NCBI GenBank assembly: GCA_019614645.1
Contig: JABWDB010000014.1
Span: 6,608,501 to 6,672,500, forward strand
Length of the DNA: 64,000 bases
Direction of reading: 5' to 3'
DNA from: Stratiolaelaps scimitus
Lineage: Eukaryota > Arthropoda > Arachnida > Mesostigmata > Laelapidae
This document shows, in pieces, positions 33,561 through 46,728 of this stretch. A program made the translations under genes and the position numbers. The notes beneath the pieces were generated by a model, which had not been told where the DNA came from, did no database searches, and worked only from the letters and a program-made list of their open reading frames with translations. The first letter of the stretch is position 1, and each line of letters begins with the position of its first letter.

Positions 33561-36297
33561 ATATATATATAGTATATATGGCATCGCAAGGCGACCAGAT
33601 ACTTCATACCAGAAGCTCTAGTTTAGCTGTACTCCTAGCTATTCAGGCCGTCGTGCCTGCAGCAGTCGTTTGTACAGCTCTTACATCGATTCTGTCCTAT
33701 ACAGCCAGATTCGACAGTATCCACAAACTAATAACATGTGAATATACATACCCGTAACAACTTCCCCACTCTAATGAATGCAATGATTGACATGACACCT
33801 TCGACAACTAGAGCTGTTGCGAATATTCTGCCCAAATTCACCAGCCAGTCAGCAGTGCTATAATGATTTGTTTTCCCGCACAATCTCCCGTCTCTGCGTG
33901 AAGGATCATCTAGCTGCAACAGAAGACTTGCTTTCCTATTTCATATTCAAAGCAGATCCCGATGTTGTAGTGTATTGAACTGAATTTAATTGATATTACC
34001 TACCACTAATCATTTCTCGAAGCCCGATTCCAGTCTATACACATCATATCTGCATACACATGCTAGCTACTCTAATCTTGAATAATATACTAGCTCCATT
34101 GAATCTCAGCAAAGAAATAATCAGTGGACGACACTAGATTATATTTGCTCCACGAGATTTGTGCCATCTTCTCCGACGAGCTACAGCCCTCAAGTAACAA
34201 AACAGCTCTTTCGAAACGGAGAATACCCCCATCTCATTCTTCCGAAACACAATAAATGAGCAAAATTAATTTCTACACAAATTTCACTCACGAGCGAAAT
34301 GCGGCTCCCCTTCATTTCACCGCTGAGATAGGAACAGTAAATCTTCTGCTGAGCACAAGAATTATAGAGTTCGCTTTTGTCTCCGCCCTGAGTCTCTCAC
34401 TGTCTCTCTGAATCAAGTTGTTCCCCTTCTGAGCGCTCGTTGCTTTTCAATGCGCTCGAACGTCTCCTGGTTAAATTGCTTTGCTCGGTCGGCTGCACCG
34501 GTGCCGTTTGCCGAAAGCGCAGCAACTCGGTTGTCCGGACGCTACCGCCGGATCACCCGATTTACGGCCTGTTCAACGTCGTGTAATATACTTCAATGAA
34601 GTGGATCTGCGCATTTTTGCTCGAATTCTTCATTGTCATCCCTTGAGAATGCACAATTCTGTTGTGCCGCCACCATAGGGACTCATTTGTGGCCCACGTT
34701 GGCCGTGACGTCTCGGTGTGGACAGGGATGTCAGGAGAAACATTTCTCGGTGAAACGCTTAAATTCATAATATTAATCGCAATGATTGTATGGTGACGGA
34801 GACGTATACACCATCGCTGCAGAAGCAAACGCTATCGGAAACGTTATAATGGGGCATGGTTTTGACGTTCCACGGCAAAAGCGCTTTCCGTACCTGCGCG
34901 CTTACAATAGTTAACCCACTATTCGTTTAGATCGGATTCGGACAGCCTAATCGAAGGGAAGAAATTAACCTACATAATCGAGATCATGGTGCTTCCTCAG
35001 CGAGTACATTTCGTCATTGCAACTGAGGTTGAACGGAACGAAACCGAAACTTGTTGTCCTCAGATGTGCACAGTCCCTGGTCCACATCATCGACGGCCTT
35101 ATCTGTCTAAACAAGGTATTTGTCAGAGGCCAGTGTTTCAGAACTACATAGTAGCTGGTATCGTTTTCCTCGAGGAGACGAAGTGCTAGAACTTTGCGGA
35201 TCAGATAACAAGCAAAGGACATGTAGCTGTTGCACGGTTCCATCGTCTCGATTTCATAGCACTTGCAGATGAGCAAAACAGAGGTTTTGGGGAAGTTTCT
35301 TCAAATGCTGATTATTCGCGTTCAGCTTCATTACACGGGGTATTGAACGCGCGGGGCTACGGGATACTTACATGAGGAATAGAGTGGTCCACGAACTTCA
35401 GACGGTCCATACCGAGGAACGACAATAACTCTGTTGAGTATCCAGGCGGCTTCGTGGTGCTATCAGACTTAATGTGGTACTTATACGCAAATTGCTAATA
35501 CTTTAGAAATACACATTAGTCCGTAGTTACTCAAACTCATAGAGTGCGCCTAAAACGGCTTGCGTCAGGTGATGGAACGATTACCTACCGATGTCGATCA
35601 CCTCGCAGAGAAGGGCGAGGCCTTCGGGGACACATCCAAACCAAAAAAAAACCACCTTGAAACGGTCAATGAAAGAAGGCTCTCGCAAAACAGTTTACCT
35701 CTAATATCTCCAGAACAAGTAGAACCAGTTAGCTAGATGGATCCAATTTCATGTCTCCGGGAACACGGTTGGTCAGAGTCTTACCTCGTTGTATCCGGTC
35801 GGGTCCCTACGTTCTCTTGGCTTCAATAACCTAGAAACAATTTGCTAATAGGCTAGTCCGAAGAGCTCGAACAGTTAGACAGCCTGGGACTGGCAAATCT
35901 TTGCCCGTAAATTCCATGCAAAATTCTCGACTTACCTTTTACACATTTTCTTGCTTCGCGCAGCAGCAGAGAACCATGATAATACAGTTGCAACTGCAAC
36001 CCAAGCGCCCTACCGCCAGAAGTTTTAGGAGTCTCGAAAGCTTAAGTTAAAAAGGAAAACATCGTCGTCTGCGACAGAAACATCCGGGTGAAATAGTATG
36101 GTCTATCTGAACACTGGTGATTATTAAAGATATCTCTGAATAATCGATAAAACCGCCGCCCTTGAAAGTCTTTGTAGCGAATATATGGCGCTATCTTGTA
36201 TTCCTTTAGTCCTAACACAGGTCGCTTCGAAGGGAAAACCCAAAACAACCCTAAAACGATACAAACACAACGTGAATTAAATGGATTATATTAATGT

Positions 36298-36323
36298 GAG
36301 TTCCCTTATATCTGAGGGAACTC
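36298..36323. repeat. 9-bp perfect hairpin
   Basis: GAGTTCCCT and AGGGAACTC arms around an 8-nt loop. Confidence 0.8.
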
Positions 36324-37261
36324 TCGCGAACGCCTAAGCGCATGATAAACTAGAGCGATTATGCTCTCCGCCTTGCAACTCTCGCTCGAGGGAGGACACT
36401 ATGCACATAACATATAAAATTGAAGATTCGTTTCAAGCTACGATTCCATTGGATATCGAATCTATTAATTAAGCCTCCTTGGTGCTCTAGCAGCGAGCGT
36501 CTCGGATTGCTAAATCTGAGGGACGTATACCTTGGATGGAAACCATCCCAACTGGGGAGACCTTTCTATATCTCTGGATTCTTGCCACGCACCTTGCCAC
36601 ACAGTTGAAAAAATAACGTACAAGTGCCGCACACCACGGGGGAAGAGGTAAGGGTCAGCTCTAAAGAGTGGGTCTATTAATTGTATAATGGTATGAACGG
36701 TGAGCCGTCATATCCTGGAGGCGGCCTTTGACGCCAACAAATACCCTGTGCGTAAGCCTGCCTGAGAGGCTACCCTCCCCCCCCGTGAGTCCGGCGTGAT
36801 ACCCCCATTACAAAGACGTTAGCACCCGGCTAAGTATTCGAGTCTCGGGTACGAGTGTCTATCACTCGAGTGGAAGGGCACACAGAGACTGACACACTGT
36901 CTCGAGTTCTTAGAGTCGTGTGCGACACCTCATTGCACTGATTTTCGGCTAATTCGGGTGTGACGTGTACCTCACAACCACTCACAGGATCAAACTAACA
37001 AACACCTTCTGTCGCAGAACGAAGCACTCACCAATCAGTGGACTCACTCTGGCCGGGTGTCGCACAACGAATGGTGTTGTATTCGTGGTTTTATCTTATA
37101 GTCCGGCCGGCTGGCTAGGGCAATTGAGCAGAACGTCTCCGTCTCTCAGCCCTGCCCTCACCCCAAAACCCGGATCCTTCCGCCTCAAAGGCCCGCAACC
37201 CAGATATCCACTTTGAAAAAAAATTCAGAAGAGTCAAATATGTTATTGTGTTATAGTAATA

Positions 37262-37475
37262 TAAAACCTTAGGCGGGCACGGCCCCCTCATTGCGAGCTT
37301 TCTCGAAGGGGTCTACCACATACTGGTCCGCGCCACCGGGAAGAAGCGCGCAGGATCTTTTCTTCTGCAACGCCTGTGCAGAGAGGCAATGCCATGGCCT
37401 TCCTCGGGACAATATCGGCCTCGGCCCCGGTCCCCAAATAATCCCTAGAACTAATTCCTAATTATTGTATGTTTG
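37262..37475 (+). mobile_element. 5'-truncated 3' end of the same R2-like retrotransposon family
   Basis: It reads on the plus strand FLEGVYHILVRATGKKR, then AGSFLLQRLC, then RPRPRSPNNP and a stop. The copy at 21572-24279 has FLEGVYHRLARATGDKR, AGSFHLQRLS and RPRPRSPTNLP at its C-terminus. The 3' UTR is also shared: CTAATTCCTAATTATTGTATGT here corresponds to the minus strand of about 21606-21628. Only the last 60 or so codons and the UTR are present, as expected when reverse transcription stops early. Confidence 0.8.
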
Positions 37476-37479
37476 AACA

Positions 37480-38240
37480 AGTCGATATACGTTATTAAAT
37501 GCTCATTACAAATATATCTGTTTGAGTGTATAATTTCGCGTTCAATCTTTTCAGCCTGGTGCATTTTACTATATTAACAATGTTAATAGGATAAGTCGCT
37601 GTTTTCGCATAATTGTGCAACTTTATATATAACTACACTGCTTTTTTTTACTTTAATATTTTCCAAAATAAAAACGAGAGCTAAGATCGCAGCCCCGTCG
37701 ATAAACCTCCCGTTAAATGAATGAACGTTCCCACAGCACAACAGCCACTGCATGCAATGTACGCAGTACGTCGAGATTGCATCGGAGTTTGCATCGTCCC
37801 AGCGCACAAACAAGATACACAAATATGGATGTAAATCACGACGAAAAAAGTCTTCATCTATCTTCCTGTAGATATATATATATATATATATATTCTATCC
37901 TCGTACGCAGACGCAAGAAGGCCGAGGGATAGCTGGTTAGCGGACAAAGGGAACAAGGGGAGAGAGAGAGAGAAACAGATCGTAAGAAGGAAAAAAATGG
38001 CCTAAGGCGAGCCTGCAATTGTGCGAGAACAGGACATGACATAATAGCGTCATTACAAAGAGTCATTATTCTACTTGTGTTTTGTTCATAGCCTACTCGT
38101 TCATAACTGAAACAGGTGCCCCACAAGGCTTCGCCGTATGATGGTCCACGAGCTGGCTGTACAACGTAGCCAGATCTGCTTTTCTACGATAAACTAATCT
38201 TCGGCTCGTTAGTTATCGAAACTATATATATATAGTACAG

Positions 38241-38315
<75 letters not shown>

Positions 38316-40895
38316 TGTATTATATAATATTATTGCTAACAAATGCTGTGCAATTATTATATGGCATTACGCCTCGCCCACATCGTTCTACGGGAGTGGA
38401 CTACGAAACAGAGCAATAGATGCTATTAATAATAATAATATATACCTCTCGGTAATGGAGGGTAAACTTGAGTTAAGTCTCTCGGTAGCGCTATGAAGGA
38501 ATAATCATGATTCTCTCGCTGTTCATAGCATTATTGTTATTTTCTGGTCGACACAAACACGGTACAGTTTCACGTTGTTAGTTAATCATGCCACCTTTTA
38601 GCGTTTACGCGTATCGTAATCTGTCACGTGACCCGGTTGGTCGTTTGACCGTTTACGTGAGGAGTATTCCTTGAGAAGTATACTTATTATCGTACTAATG
38701 ACCATTATTAGTAGTGTCTTATTCCAAAGATCATAATGGTACGACATGCTTCCGCATCCTGTGGTGCGTTATTTTTACGAGTTCGTCACCTAAACCCGCT
38801 TCTCATGCTAGGCTTCGCCACGGGGCTGGTGGCACCGCTTCCTAAGAACCGCAAGGTGGCCACTTGTGTTGAATCACTCACATTCGGCCATCGCAGACGC
38901 GGTATGAGGCATAGATTTCCGTTTTTATTTCTTTCGGCCTTTGGAGAGAGCCTTGCAAAAAACATGGCCTTGAGGATTAGCTCTTTAAAACGTTCAGAAT
39001 AGGTTCTCACGTTCGACCCTTCGGAATCACTCCCTGTCCAGTGCGCGTTATTGTTCAACTACGAGGCTCGAGAAAGGCGAAGCGAATAATCGTAAAAAGA
39101 CCCGCATGTCTCATTCACGTGGGCTATTTCAACCAGTGCTCACTTAACTGTGGCCTTTTTTCGGTTTACACACTTATTACAATGACAGTGAACACGGCCT
39201 TGCACGTTGTTACTGACATATAAATATATATATATTTTTTTTTCATGACGGAGAATGCTCATGCAGACCAGGCCTCACAACTAACTATATATATATATAT
39301 ATATGTATATATATTCAAATGTGCTGGTCGCTACTGCAATACGCCTACTCTACTTATTACTATTATTATTATACTACTCAATTAATTTTTCCATAGCTAA
39401 CCCGTCAGCTTCCGCCGTGGCAGAGATGCCTCGGTACCGCAGCAGCAGCACTGCGTCAAACTACTATATCATTATATAGCCTCTGATCAAACCCTATCAT
39501 AGTCATATGGACCATCTCCACATCTCCCATCACAGCAATACGTGCTCATCGCTCTTCAACAACATCATATATTCCCATCATACGCTCTCCTCATCGCCCC
39601 ACCAAATATCCAGCTCGTCTTACCACACACGCGGCCACGACATCGTCATCCAGCACCCATCGTCCCGTTGTTGTTTCGGCAGCTCTTTGCAACTGCCCAC
39701 TGGCCAGTTGGCATGCCCCGTATGCCGTATGTATAATATCAGCGTGGATATTATCGCCAGCCGGACGGAGACCCGACAGAGGCCAACAGTGTATGGTATT
39801 GTTATCAATGTATCACTGCCTGAAATATTTACGCCTCATCGAGATTGCACCAGCAGCTTAAATCTATGGGAGAGGAAGTTGCTCGAACAAATGATGTGTC
39901 GTACAACTCGTCGCCCCGTATCTGAATGCAATACGAGCATTAATAATAAATAATATTCGCCTTCGATCTCTGATCACTTCGATTTATTGTAGCTTGTTAG
40001 ACCTTTACATTATTTGCCTTTCGTGAAGATTCAATAAAATAAAGATATAATCAAATCTCAATGTGAAACAGCAATCAAACATAAGAGCATTCGCGAGTCC
40101 CCCGCCTCCGGCTGATACAACATCGATGATAGTACGGATCGGTACATTTTGCCTTGATGTCACTTCGATTACAGGCTTAATTACAAACAAACTGAGACTT
40201 AAACGAAAACGCTTACGGATAAAAATGACTCGGGCGAGAAAGGGCCAAAGATATCAACAACGAATATGTAAGCTCTGAGCTACTCTGTGCTAATTCGAGG
40301 CAAGCAGATGTAATTATGATTGTCCCAGTGGGCACTGTGTCGAAATTGTATCTTCGGCGGGGACAGATTCAGGGTCGTTGCTCGAATCGAATATCTCCAT
40401 TTGACAAATTAACGTAAACAGGCCACCCCCTTACATCAAATTGGTTTCTGCTAGAATTACCCCGTTCTCCTGGCTTGACGTAAGACTCAACGTGTTTAAC
40501 ATCTAATTAAAACGGGCGACATTCGACAGAAAACGTGGAAATGTGATGCAAAATGTTGCTTTTAGAGAATATGCATAGCGGCCATTCCGTTTAGTCATTA
40601 CGGGACCTCCCCTTTTATTGGAGTAACAAAATCGCTTTCTTGTGAATAAACACTCCCAAGCAGGAACAAGCAGTAATACTTCTAGTTAGCTTCATGTTAA
40701 GGGCAACGAAGCAGAATTGTCCGCAATAGGACCCACTTTGCACCTACCTCTCTCGAGCCACAGAACACATTCACACGGGAATTCGTTTGTGTCCACAATA
40801 TCGTTCGGAGTAACACACCAGGCCACGTTTAACGAATTCGGATTAATGTCCTCGTGAAAATTTAGCGGCATTACCAGAGAGGGGCGCGCCATAAG
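37480..40895. other. Gene-free stretch with long AT tracts
   Basis: No gene is recognised. It contains AT runs at about 37872-37892, 38244-38315 and 39283-39313, a GA run near 37960-37974 and ATT runs near 39355-39372. Frames on both strands at about 38736-39058 are open for 88-90 codons without a recognisable domain. Confidence 0.5.
38244..38315. repeat. Long (TA)n microsatellite with palindromic borders
   Basis: About 71 bp of pure TA, bordered by ACAGTA on the left and TACTGT on the right, so the whole tract can form a cruciform. Confidence 0.9.
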
Positions 40896-40899
40896 GTCA

Positions 40900-41038
40900 A
40901 CGCGGTGGCCTGAACGGCCAAATTGCTAAAGGTGATAAGCCGGAGGTCGCAGGTTTGCGCGACCTGGTGACATATAGACAACATGAGCAAACTGCAGAAT
41001 TGCAGTTCCGTGAATTAACCAATAAAATCTTTACCTAT
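40900..41038 (+). mobile_element. tRNA-derived SINE, copy C (full-length, diverged)
   Basis: The head GCGGTGGCCTGAACGGCC resembles the D-arm/A-box part of Leu or Ser tRNAs. About 40 bp later GCAGGTTTGCGCGACC occupies the B-box position, with a mutated core. The body then follows: GGTGACATATAGA, GAATTGCAGTTCC, an AATAAA and the ATCTTTACCTA end shared with the family. Together with the 59.9-kb copy this defines a SINE of about 125-140 bp. Confidence 0.65.
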
Positions 41039-41039
41039 T

Positions 41040-44000
41040 GGCGCCACATTAGGTCATACTTAGTCCTTCCTAAGCTTTGCTTGTTGTTTCTGTTTATTTT
41101 TTTATCCTATATTGAAGACATAGGCAGTCTGCCAGGTTCGCGAACCAGCGTGGGTTGTGGCCCAAAATGCGGGGGTGGCCTGCTAGTGTGTTGTCCACGC
41201 AGTGCGATTGGCTTCCAGAACATGCGAATGCCTTCAATAATGTAGGGATATGATACATAGGGATTCAGCTGACGGCTCCAGAAGGTTACGTGAATCTGCG
41301 TGCCTCCTGTCCTATCTAGCCTATCAGGCCTATAGTAACGATACGCTGTCCTTGTCACTGCGGAAGGCAAAACAATGCTGTCAGCAGGGACGCCCTGGTC
41401 CGGCAGGCCCTCTCGCATCTGGCTATAAAGGAGCGTACGGATTCCTTCACATCTGACATCTCGCCCGCCTGTCTCGACGACTGTACACTAGGTGGAGTTC
41501 GCGTTGATGGACAGTGCGCGTCAGACGATCTATGCCTGCCGCTGCTAGGGTCACCCCCATCTCTCAACGGATGGCTGGAAGCTGCCGTTGGGGATGAATT
41601 GTAGACGGTCACCGCAGTGCGCGATCAGATCGACAGATGATCGGCATAAGTCGACAACAAGACTACTACATTTTTCGTCACACTATCGTGCCACTCCAAT
41701 TCATATAGCCTATACCCATCGGATCGTCAGAATTGCTTCGCCGCGTCCATTTGTTGATGGCTTTTTTCGAGAGATCTGAATAATAAACTTCTGAATAAGG
41801 AAAATCACTGCTGGACCCTCTGAGATCTAAGGTGGCTCTGTGGCTCCACGTGGCGGGCTCGGTGTCCGAAGCCTGCTCGACCACGCTGCGTCCGTGTCAG
41901 CACTTCAGGTTTCAATTGATGTCGTTCCTTATTTCCTGACACACCGCCTCTACGAAGATTTCGGTGAAGCCTTCCGTGCCGGCCAGAATAGCACCCGTCG
42001 GCTGTACCCAAATGTGCAGGTGACGTCGATCTGGACTGGTCGTTATAGCCGAGTGACATCGGTTTGCTCAACTAGAATCTAAGAACATGCTGGTCTAGCT
42101 GAGTGTCACGAGAAGCAGTAAAGTTGCCTAACGCCACTTTAGTTATCGCCGGCTTGAGACTCTCCCATGCACGAGGGCTGGGCGCACTTATCGATGCGCT
42201 CCAGTGAGAGAATTCTGTAATTTTCTGCTCTCCAAGGTGAATTTATAATGTCAACCTCAAGGACCTCGAGGCCTTGGGCCTTAGGCGGACGCCATCGATA
42301 CTTTCCTGCTCGACCTTTTTCGGAGCGGATCCGACGCGACAAAGCGCCAAGTACGTAGTGGAGAATATTTTCTCCAAAGATTGTCGAAGGAAGACGAAAC
42401 TGTCTTAGGCCCTCTGGACGATGTGGTCGATAATAATACGCAAGGAATTAGTCACCTCGGTCGTCCGGATCACCGATGCGTGCTGACAGCTGGATCCTAA
42501 CATAAGAGGTCATTTCAACCAATTCGAAATATTGGATTCATTTGAAATATTGTCGTCGTATATACCATTTATTTAATTATATTTCGTTGTTGTTATTATT
42601 AGTCCCAGTCATAATTGTCAATCATTCCATGGTCGGTTATTGAACGGCGTCCATCTAATTATGTCTAATAGTTATTCGGGAACGGTATCCGCGTTTAAAA
42701 ACTCAATCCTTTTTAGAAGCGATGAGCGATTCTTGTGACCGACTTTCTTGCAGACAGCAAATCGGGTCATGTTGTTAAATTCGCTTGACGTTAGAATAGA
42801 GAATTGGAGATGTCATATAAGTAGTATTTGTTCAATTCGTATTATGCCTGTCTTCATTCGACTCATATCATATAATGCCTCTCAATTTTCTATTTCGGCA
42901 AAACTGTCGATGACAATCGTCTCTCTCTCTCGCTCTCTCTCTTTCTTTCTCTGTCTCTCACTGTAACTAATTACAGTTACGGCTGCTGCCAACAGCAATA
43001 CAGCTCAACGGCTACACGCGGCCAGCCGCGTGATCGCCTTGAACCCGCAAAGAATATCTCGTTCACCACTGGGGTAACAGTCGCTCCGAAGCTCATACCC
43101 ACAGCACCAGCTGTCAGCGAACTACCGAAGACACAGCGCAGCACTCCAGCTGCTGCCACGAGACTTTTCAGATCGGCGTATGCCGAGCATCGTAAGGGGG
43201 CGAGACTCGCGACTCGATCAGTGACCGAGACGCTACGTAAAAGACCCAGATAACAATCAGCATTAAAAAAAACTCACCGTTTACACCCCTGGATTAGGTC
43301 GACTGACCACACGTGTATGTGTTCATATCAGTAGAATGTTTCCAACGACGAATTAGGCTTTTGTCCACGCTTCACTTGTTGGCTTACCTTTTTAATTGAT
43401 TTTTCCTACAGCGTGCACACACGCGTTACACTCACCTCCATTAGTATCGTGTGTCACCGTTTCGCTGGTGGCATTTTGTGGCATTTGTCTGTGTAGTGGC
43501 CATCCAGATGATGCTCGCATTCACGTGCACGAAGTGGCGAGCAATCGGCGAGTGGCCGATTCACGCGTCTGTAATGGACAGGAGCATTAACTGGATCGCT
43601 GATCAATTAGCTGGAACGCTCTGGGGAGGATTCGAGCTCGCTTATACTTCAGCAAGCCAGATACTAACCGAAGCTTATCGGACAGAAGACTTTTTGGAGG
43701 GATCGTCATGTTTCTATTGTATTTTCCCCGTTGGTCGCGCCTGTGTAGTTTGATTTGCAGTGATTTACGGCAGGGTCCTGTCCTCCGTGCATCGTCAACA
43801 GTTATGTGGATCGGCAAGCTCATCTTCGCATATGATTATAATTATTATTATAGTTCTCTCTCTCTCTCTCAAGCTACCGACATCGTCATTAGCTCAGCAA
43901 TGCACCATTGTTATAATTGAGCTTCGCTTGCTTTTCCTCCGGCCGGCAAGAGATTAGAGATAGGGAATTGGTGGGCGCGAACGAGCGCGAGAAAGATTAC

Positions 44001-45290
44001 CGATCGATTAGAATCCATCATTTATGCATGCCTTGGAGGCTGCGGGAGGATCTCTCGTCCATCAGGACTCAGGACCCGCGCGTCGGGCCTACTTCTTTCA
44101 ACCACGATCTCTGTCGTATTGCCAACACTTTCTCATTCACGTCGGATTCCTCTCCGAGATCGATTGTCGTAAGCTGTCTGTCGACGGCCTCATAGCGACT
44201 CGATTATATTTTTATTTTTGTTTATTGATTGATATAATATATTAGTATTGATATTACTACTACTCCAGATGTTCCTTATGGATAGTTGTCATTGAGTGTG
44301 ATACGAGCTCTAGCATCATACAAGTGTTTCCTACTAACGATGGGTAGATGGTCCAGAATGAAAGTTGCAGAAAATGTTGGTCTCCGTCAGCTTTCGGCAA
44401 CAGCTGAATACTACGTCGAGACACTAAAGTCCGAACGTAGTGAGGTGTGTGTGTGTGTGGCCCACCTCGCTTTCTAGAATATAATCATATTTGTCCCGGC
44501 GCTCATATACGATATGCCCCATTACATATGTTTCAATACAATACACAATTGTCAGCTGTTCTACTTGAAGGCCGCATTCGAGCCCGTGTTCCGGGGCTCA
44601 AATAATTCCAGGGACAGTCCACGAAATGCGTATCCAGTCATGAAATCGACGGAGTTCTGCTTCGCGGTATCGTTACGTTGAAGCTAATTGATCTAATTAA
44701 TCTCGTTTTATTCGAAACAAGGTTATATTCAAGGTTACAATACCATGATGGGCACGCTTAAAGACTGTCGCGATGGAGCGTCTTTCAAGAGGGGTCTCAA
44801 AATTTGGTGAATGTGATACCCGTCTTAATTATTGATACACGTTCACGGGGCACAAGCGTTGCCCAAATCATCCATATGAATAAACAGATGTTTCATTTTA
44901 AATAAATTACTATGACGTGTCCTAATACAGGCGTGTACTACTAGATGTTTAGCGACCTCAAGGTGCGCAAGTATAACTTGGTTTCGTCATTTTCGGCCGC
45001 GCTGGATGGATGCTAGCCGCAGGCTCATCATAGCCCGCAAGAAGCGCGACCTATCGGCCCTTGCATGATAGTTGTTCTTGGACCCAGTCATTTTTACTAC
45101 GAGGGCAGAAAGAGGAATTTCCAGAAACATGGCCAAACCCCAGAACAGTGATAGCAGCTCGTAGCTGTTCGAATGTATCGGGATTTGTTCTCGAATACAT
45201 TACAGTACACACACAAAATATGCAATTACAATACCACGTGAATAAAGTAGCTGAACCCCCCCCCTAAAAATGAGATTCCGTAGATGTCAG
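41040..45290. other. Stretch without a supported gene
   Basis: Contains CT runs near 42921-42957 and 43855-43871, a GT run near 44443-44460, a C run near 45252-45262 and a 12-bp palindrome GGTTCGCGAACC near 41134-41145. A 100-codon frame at 43445-43753 is listed separately. An 80-codon plus-strand frame ending at 42082 has no recognisable domain. Confidence 0.45.
43451..43753 (+). CDS. Doubtful ORF with hydrophobic N-terminus
   Basis: An open frame of about 100 codons starting near RWWHFVAFVCVVAIQMML, which could be a membrane segment, followed by a mixed, Trp-containing region. It lacks an ATG at its start (the first codon is GTG). An excellent splice acceptor (TTTTTCCTACAG ending at 43411) lies upstream, but the frame has a stop at 43442-43444 between the acceptor and this ORF. 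No homology is recognised. It is probably chance. Confidence 0.15.
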   Translation: MSPFRWWHFVAFVCVVAIQMMLAFTCTKWRAIGEWPIHASVMDRSINWIADQLAGTLWGGFELAYTSASQILTEAYRTEDFLEGSSCFYCIFPVGRACVV

Positions 45291-45296
45291 CCCGCG

Positions 45297-45330
45297 AAAC
45301 CAAATAAACCACATTAGTTTTACCTTTGTT
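45297..45330 (+). mobile_element. SINE tail fragment
   Basis: CAAATAAACCACATTAGTTTTACCTTTG matches the 3' end of the SINE family (AATAAACCA, then a short variable stretch, then TTTACCTTTA). No body or head is recognisable upstream, so this is a remnant. Confidence 0.4.
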
Positions 45331-46169
45331 TGTGTAACAAATAAAAAGTATTGTATTGTTAGAAGTAAATTTATAAATAGATATTCTTAGTCTAGCCAGA
45401 TCATCGAATCTGATCGATTTCTAGACACAGCCCCTCGAGATTACCAACATTTCACAACAGTCTAGAAATCGGCCTAGAGAGTTGATTCTTTTATGCAAAA
45501 ATTCGAACTCAATTATCGTCCACTTCCGAATTCACCCGCTGTTGAGACCATGGTATACATGAGAGTTTTATGCATTACCTTTGTCGTTCTTGCTGGGAAT
45601 GATTGTTCAAGTGGAGATATATTTTGTTTAGTTACGTGCATGGTCTCAATGAACTCATTCCGAGGTCGTCCACCTGCCACGGATGTCCTCGTCTGCAATG
45701 AGCGTAATTGGGCTCTGTTTGGCTTATTGGTGATCCATTGTAGGCAACTGATGAAACGGAAGTAAAATGCAAATAATTGTAGGAAGTAAAAACAAAACAT
45801 ATAGAAACATAAATAAATAATTAATAAACATCGACATCGTAATCAATGTGCATCGTTGAAACTAGTTCAGACAAGCGTCATTTAGTAAATTCGATTCGTA
45901 CTGAGGTAAATCACTGCTAATCACTTGATTAGACCAATTGCTGATCAAATAGTTGATTACCTAATGGCGAACGTCGAGTGCGCATACAACACATCGCCCA
46001 ACGACGAATCACAGGGTCAGTCAGGCTTCCCGATGACGAACAAATCCTTGCAGGATGCTGGGCGTATACGGGCGCAAAAGCATCTGCCATCCTCTAAGTA
46101 CGACGCGCGAATCGATGAATACTAATGATAAATGACAATTTAGCACTAACCGTTGGGGTAGCATCCGAA

Positions 46170-46260
46170 TCATTATAGGGTACACTGCTTCTTGCAAGAG
46201 CAATACCGCCGACATTAAGTGCTGGCTGAGGGTCAACCCGAAAGCAGTTCTTAGGTATAC
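46170..46260 (+). repeat. Dispersed repeat, copy 1
   Basis: The part from about 46200 to 46255 aligns with 55345-55405: both have GACRTTAARTGYTGGCTG, then GGGTCA, then CCCGAAA, with about 70 per cent identity. Both can be read as DIKCWLRVNP or DVKCWLWVSP, so a degenerate coding segment of a mobile element is possible. The second copy has an A-box-like TGGTAGAGCAC upstream, so a tRNA-derived SINE is the alternative. Confidence 0.45.
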
Positions 46261-46728
46261 TTCCTCTGCGAGACCACTGACCCCCCCCAAGGTCAGCCTA
46301 CTTGTAAGAAGGACATGAACGCGGGCGATCGCGATACCAGCGGGGCGCCTTCGATATCGAAACCTGCCGAGATAGTCGAGCTGTAAAATGTACAAGGCGG
46401 ATCAAATTCAATGCGAGTTTCACATGTCTTCGCCATTGTCCCTCGTGCTGTTCGCTCTGCATTTTAGCCGATCGATTGTCGACTGTGTCATTAGCGCTCG
46501 TTCGTGCATTGTCACGTGCCAATCGCATCATGTCCTTCGATCAACGTTCTTTTTTCCTAGTATACGATATTGACGTGTATCGCCAAACGGGCGGCCTAAA
46601 CCTAAAGCGGTGCAACGTAAGCAGACGGATCCGTCCGACGTATACGGGTACGTTTTGTTGTGGGTGTGTGTGTGTTATTTTTCGCGTTCGATGTTGGATG
46701 CTCCATTTGTTATCCATTGCTCGCGCAG

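Larger units (their letters stand above)
28830..37260. other. Gene-free stretch with microsatellites and small inverted repeats
   Basis: No gene is recognised. Contents: AT runs at about 29282-29310 and 31419-31445, a CT run near 30500-30520, GA runs near 30740-30760 and 32491-32510, a CA run near 31322-31337, a G run near 33282-33297, a 15-bp inverted repeat pair at 30842-30856 and 30927-30941, a 9-bp hairpin at 36298-36323 and a B-box-like GGGTTCAAATCC on the minus strand near 33513-33524. Frames near 34.5-35.3 kb look somewhat protein-like but match no family I know. Confidence 0.5.

Noticed and set aside
34562..35276. Minus-strand frames of 88 and 103 codons as exons
   Set aside because: Somewhat protein-like composition but no motif, and the longer one begins at a non-ATG codon. 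Not enough support.
38736..39058. Overlapping 88-90 codon frames on both strands as a gene
   Set aside because: No domain and no splice or promoter evidence. Equal openness of both strands argues for chance or an unrecognised old repeat.
45493..45800. Open frames on both strands (90 and 95 codons) as a secreted protein or transposase
   Set aside because: The plus frame has a hydrophobic stretch and the minus frame some transposase-like flavour, but neither has a diagnostic motif.
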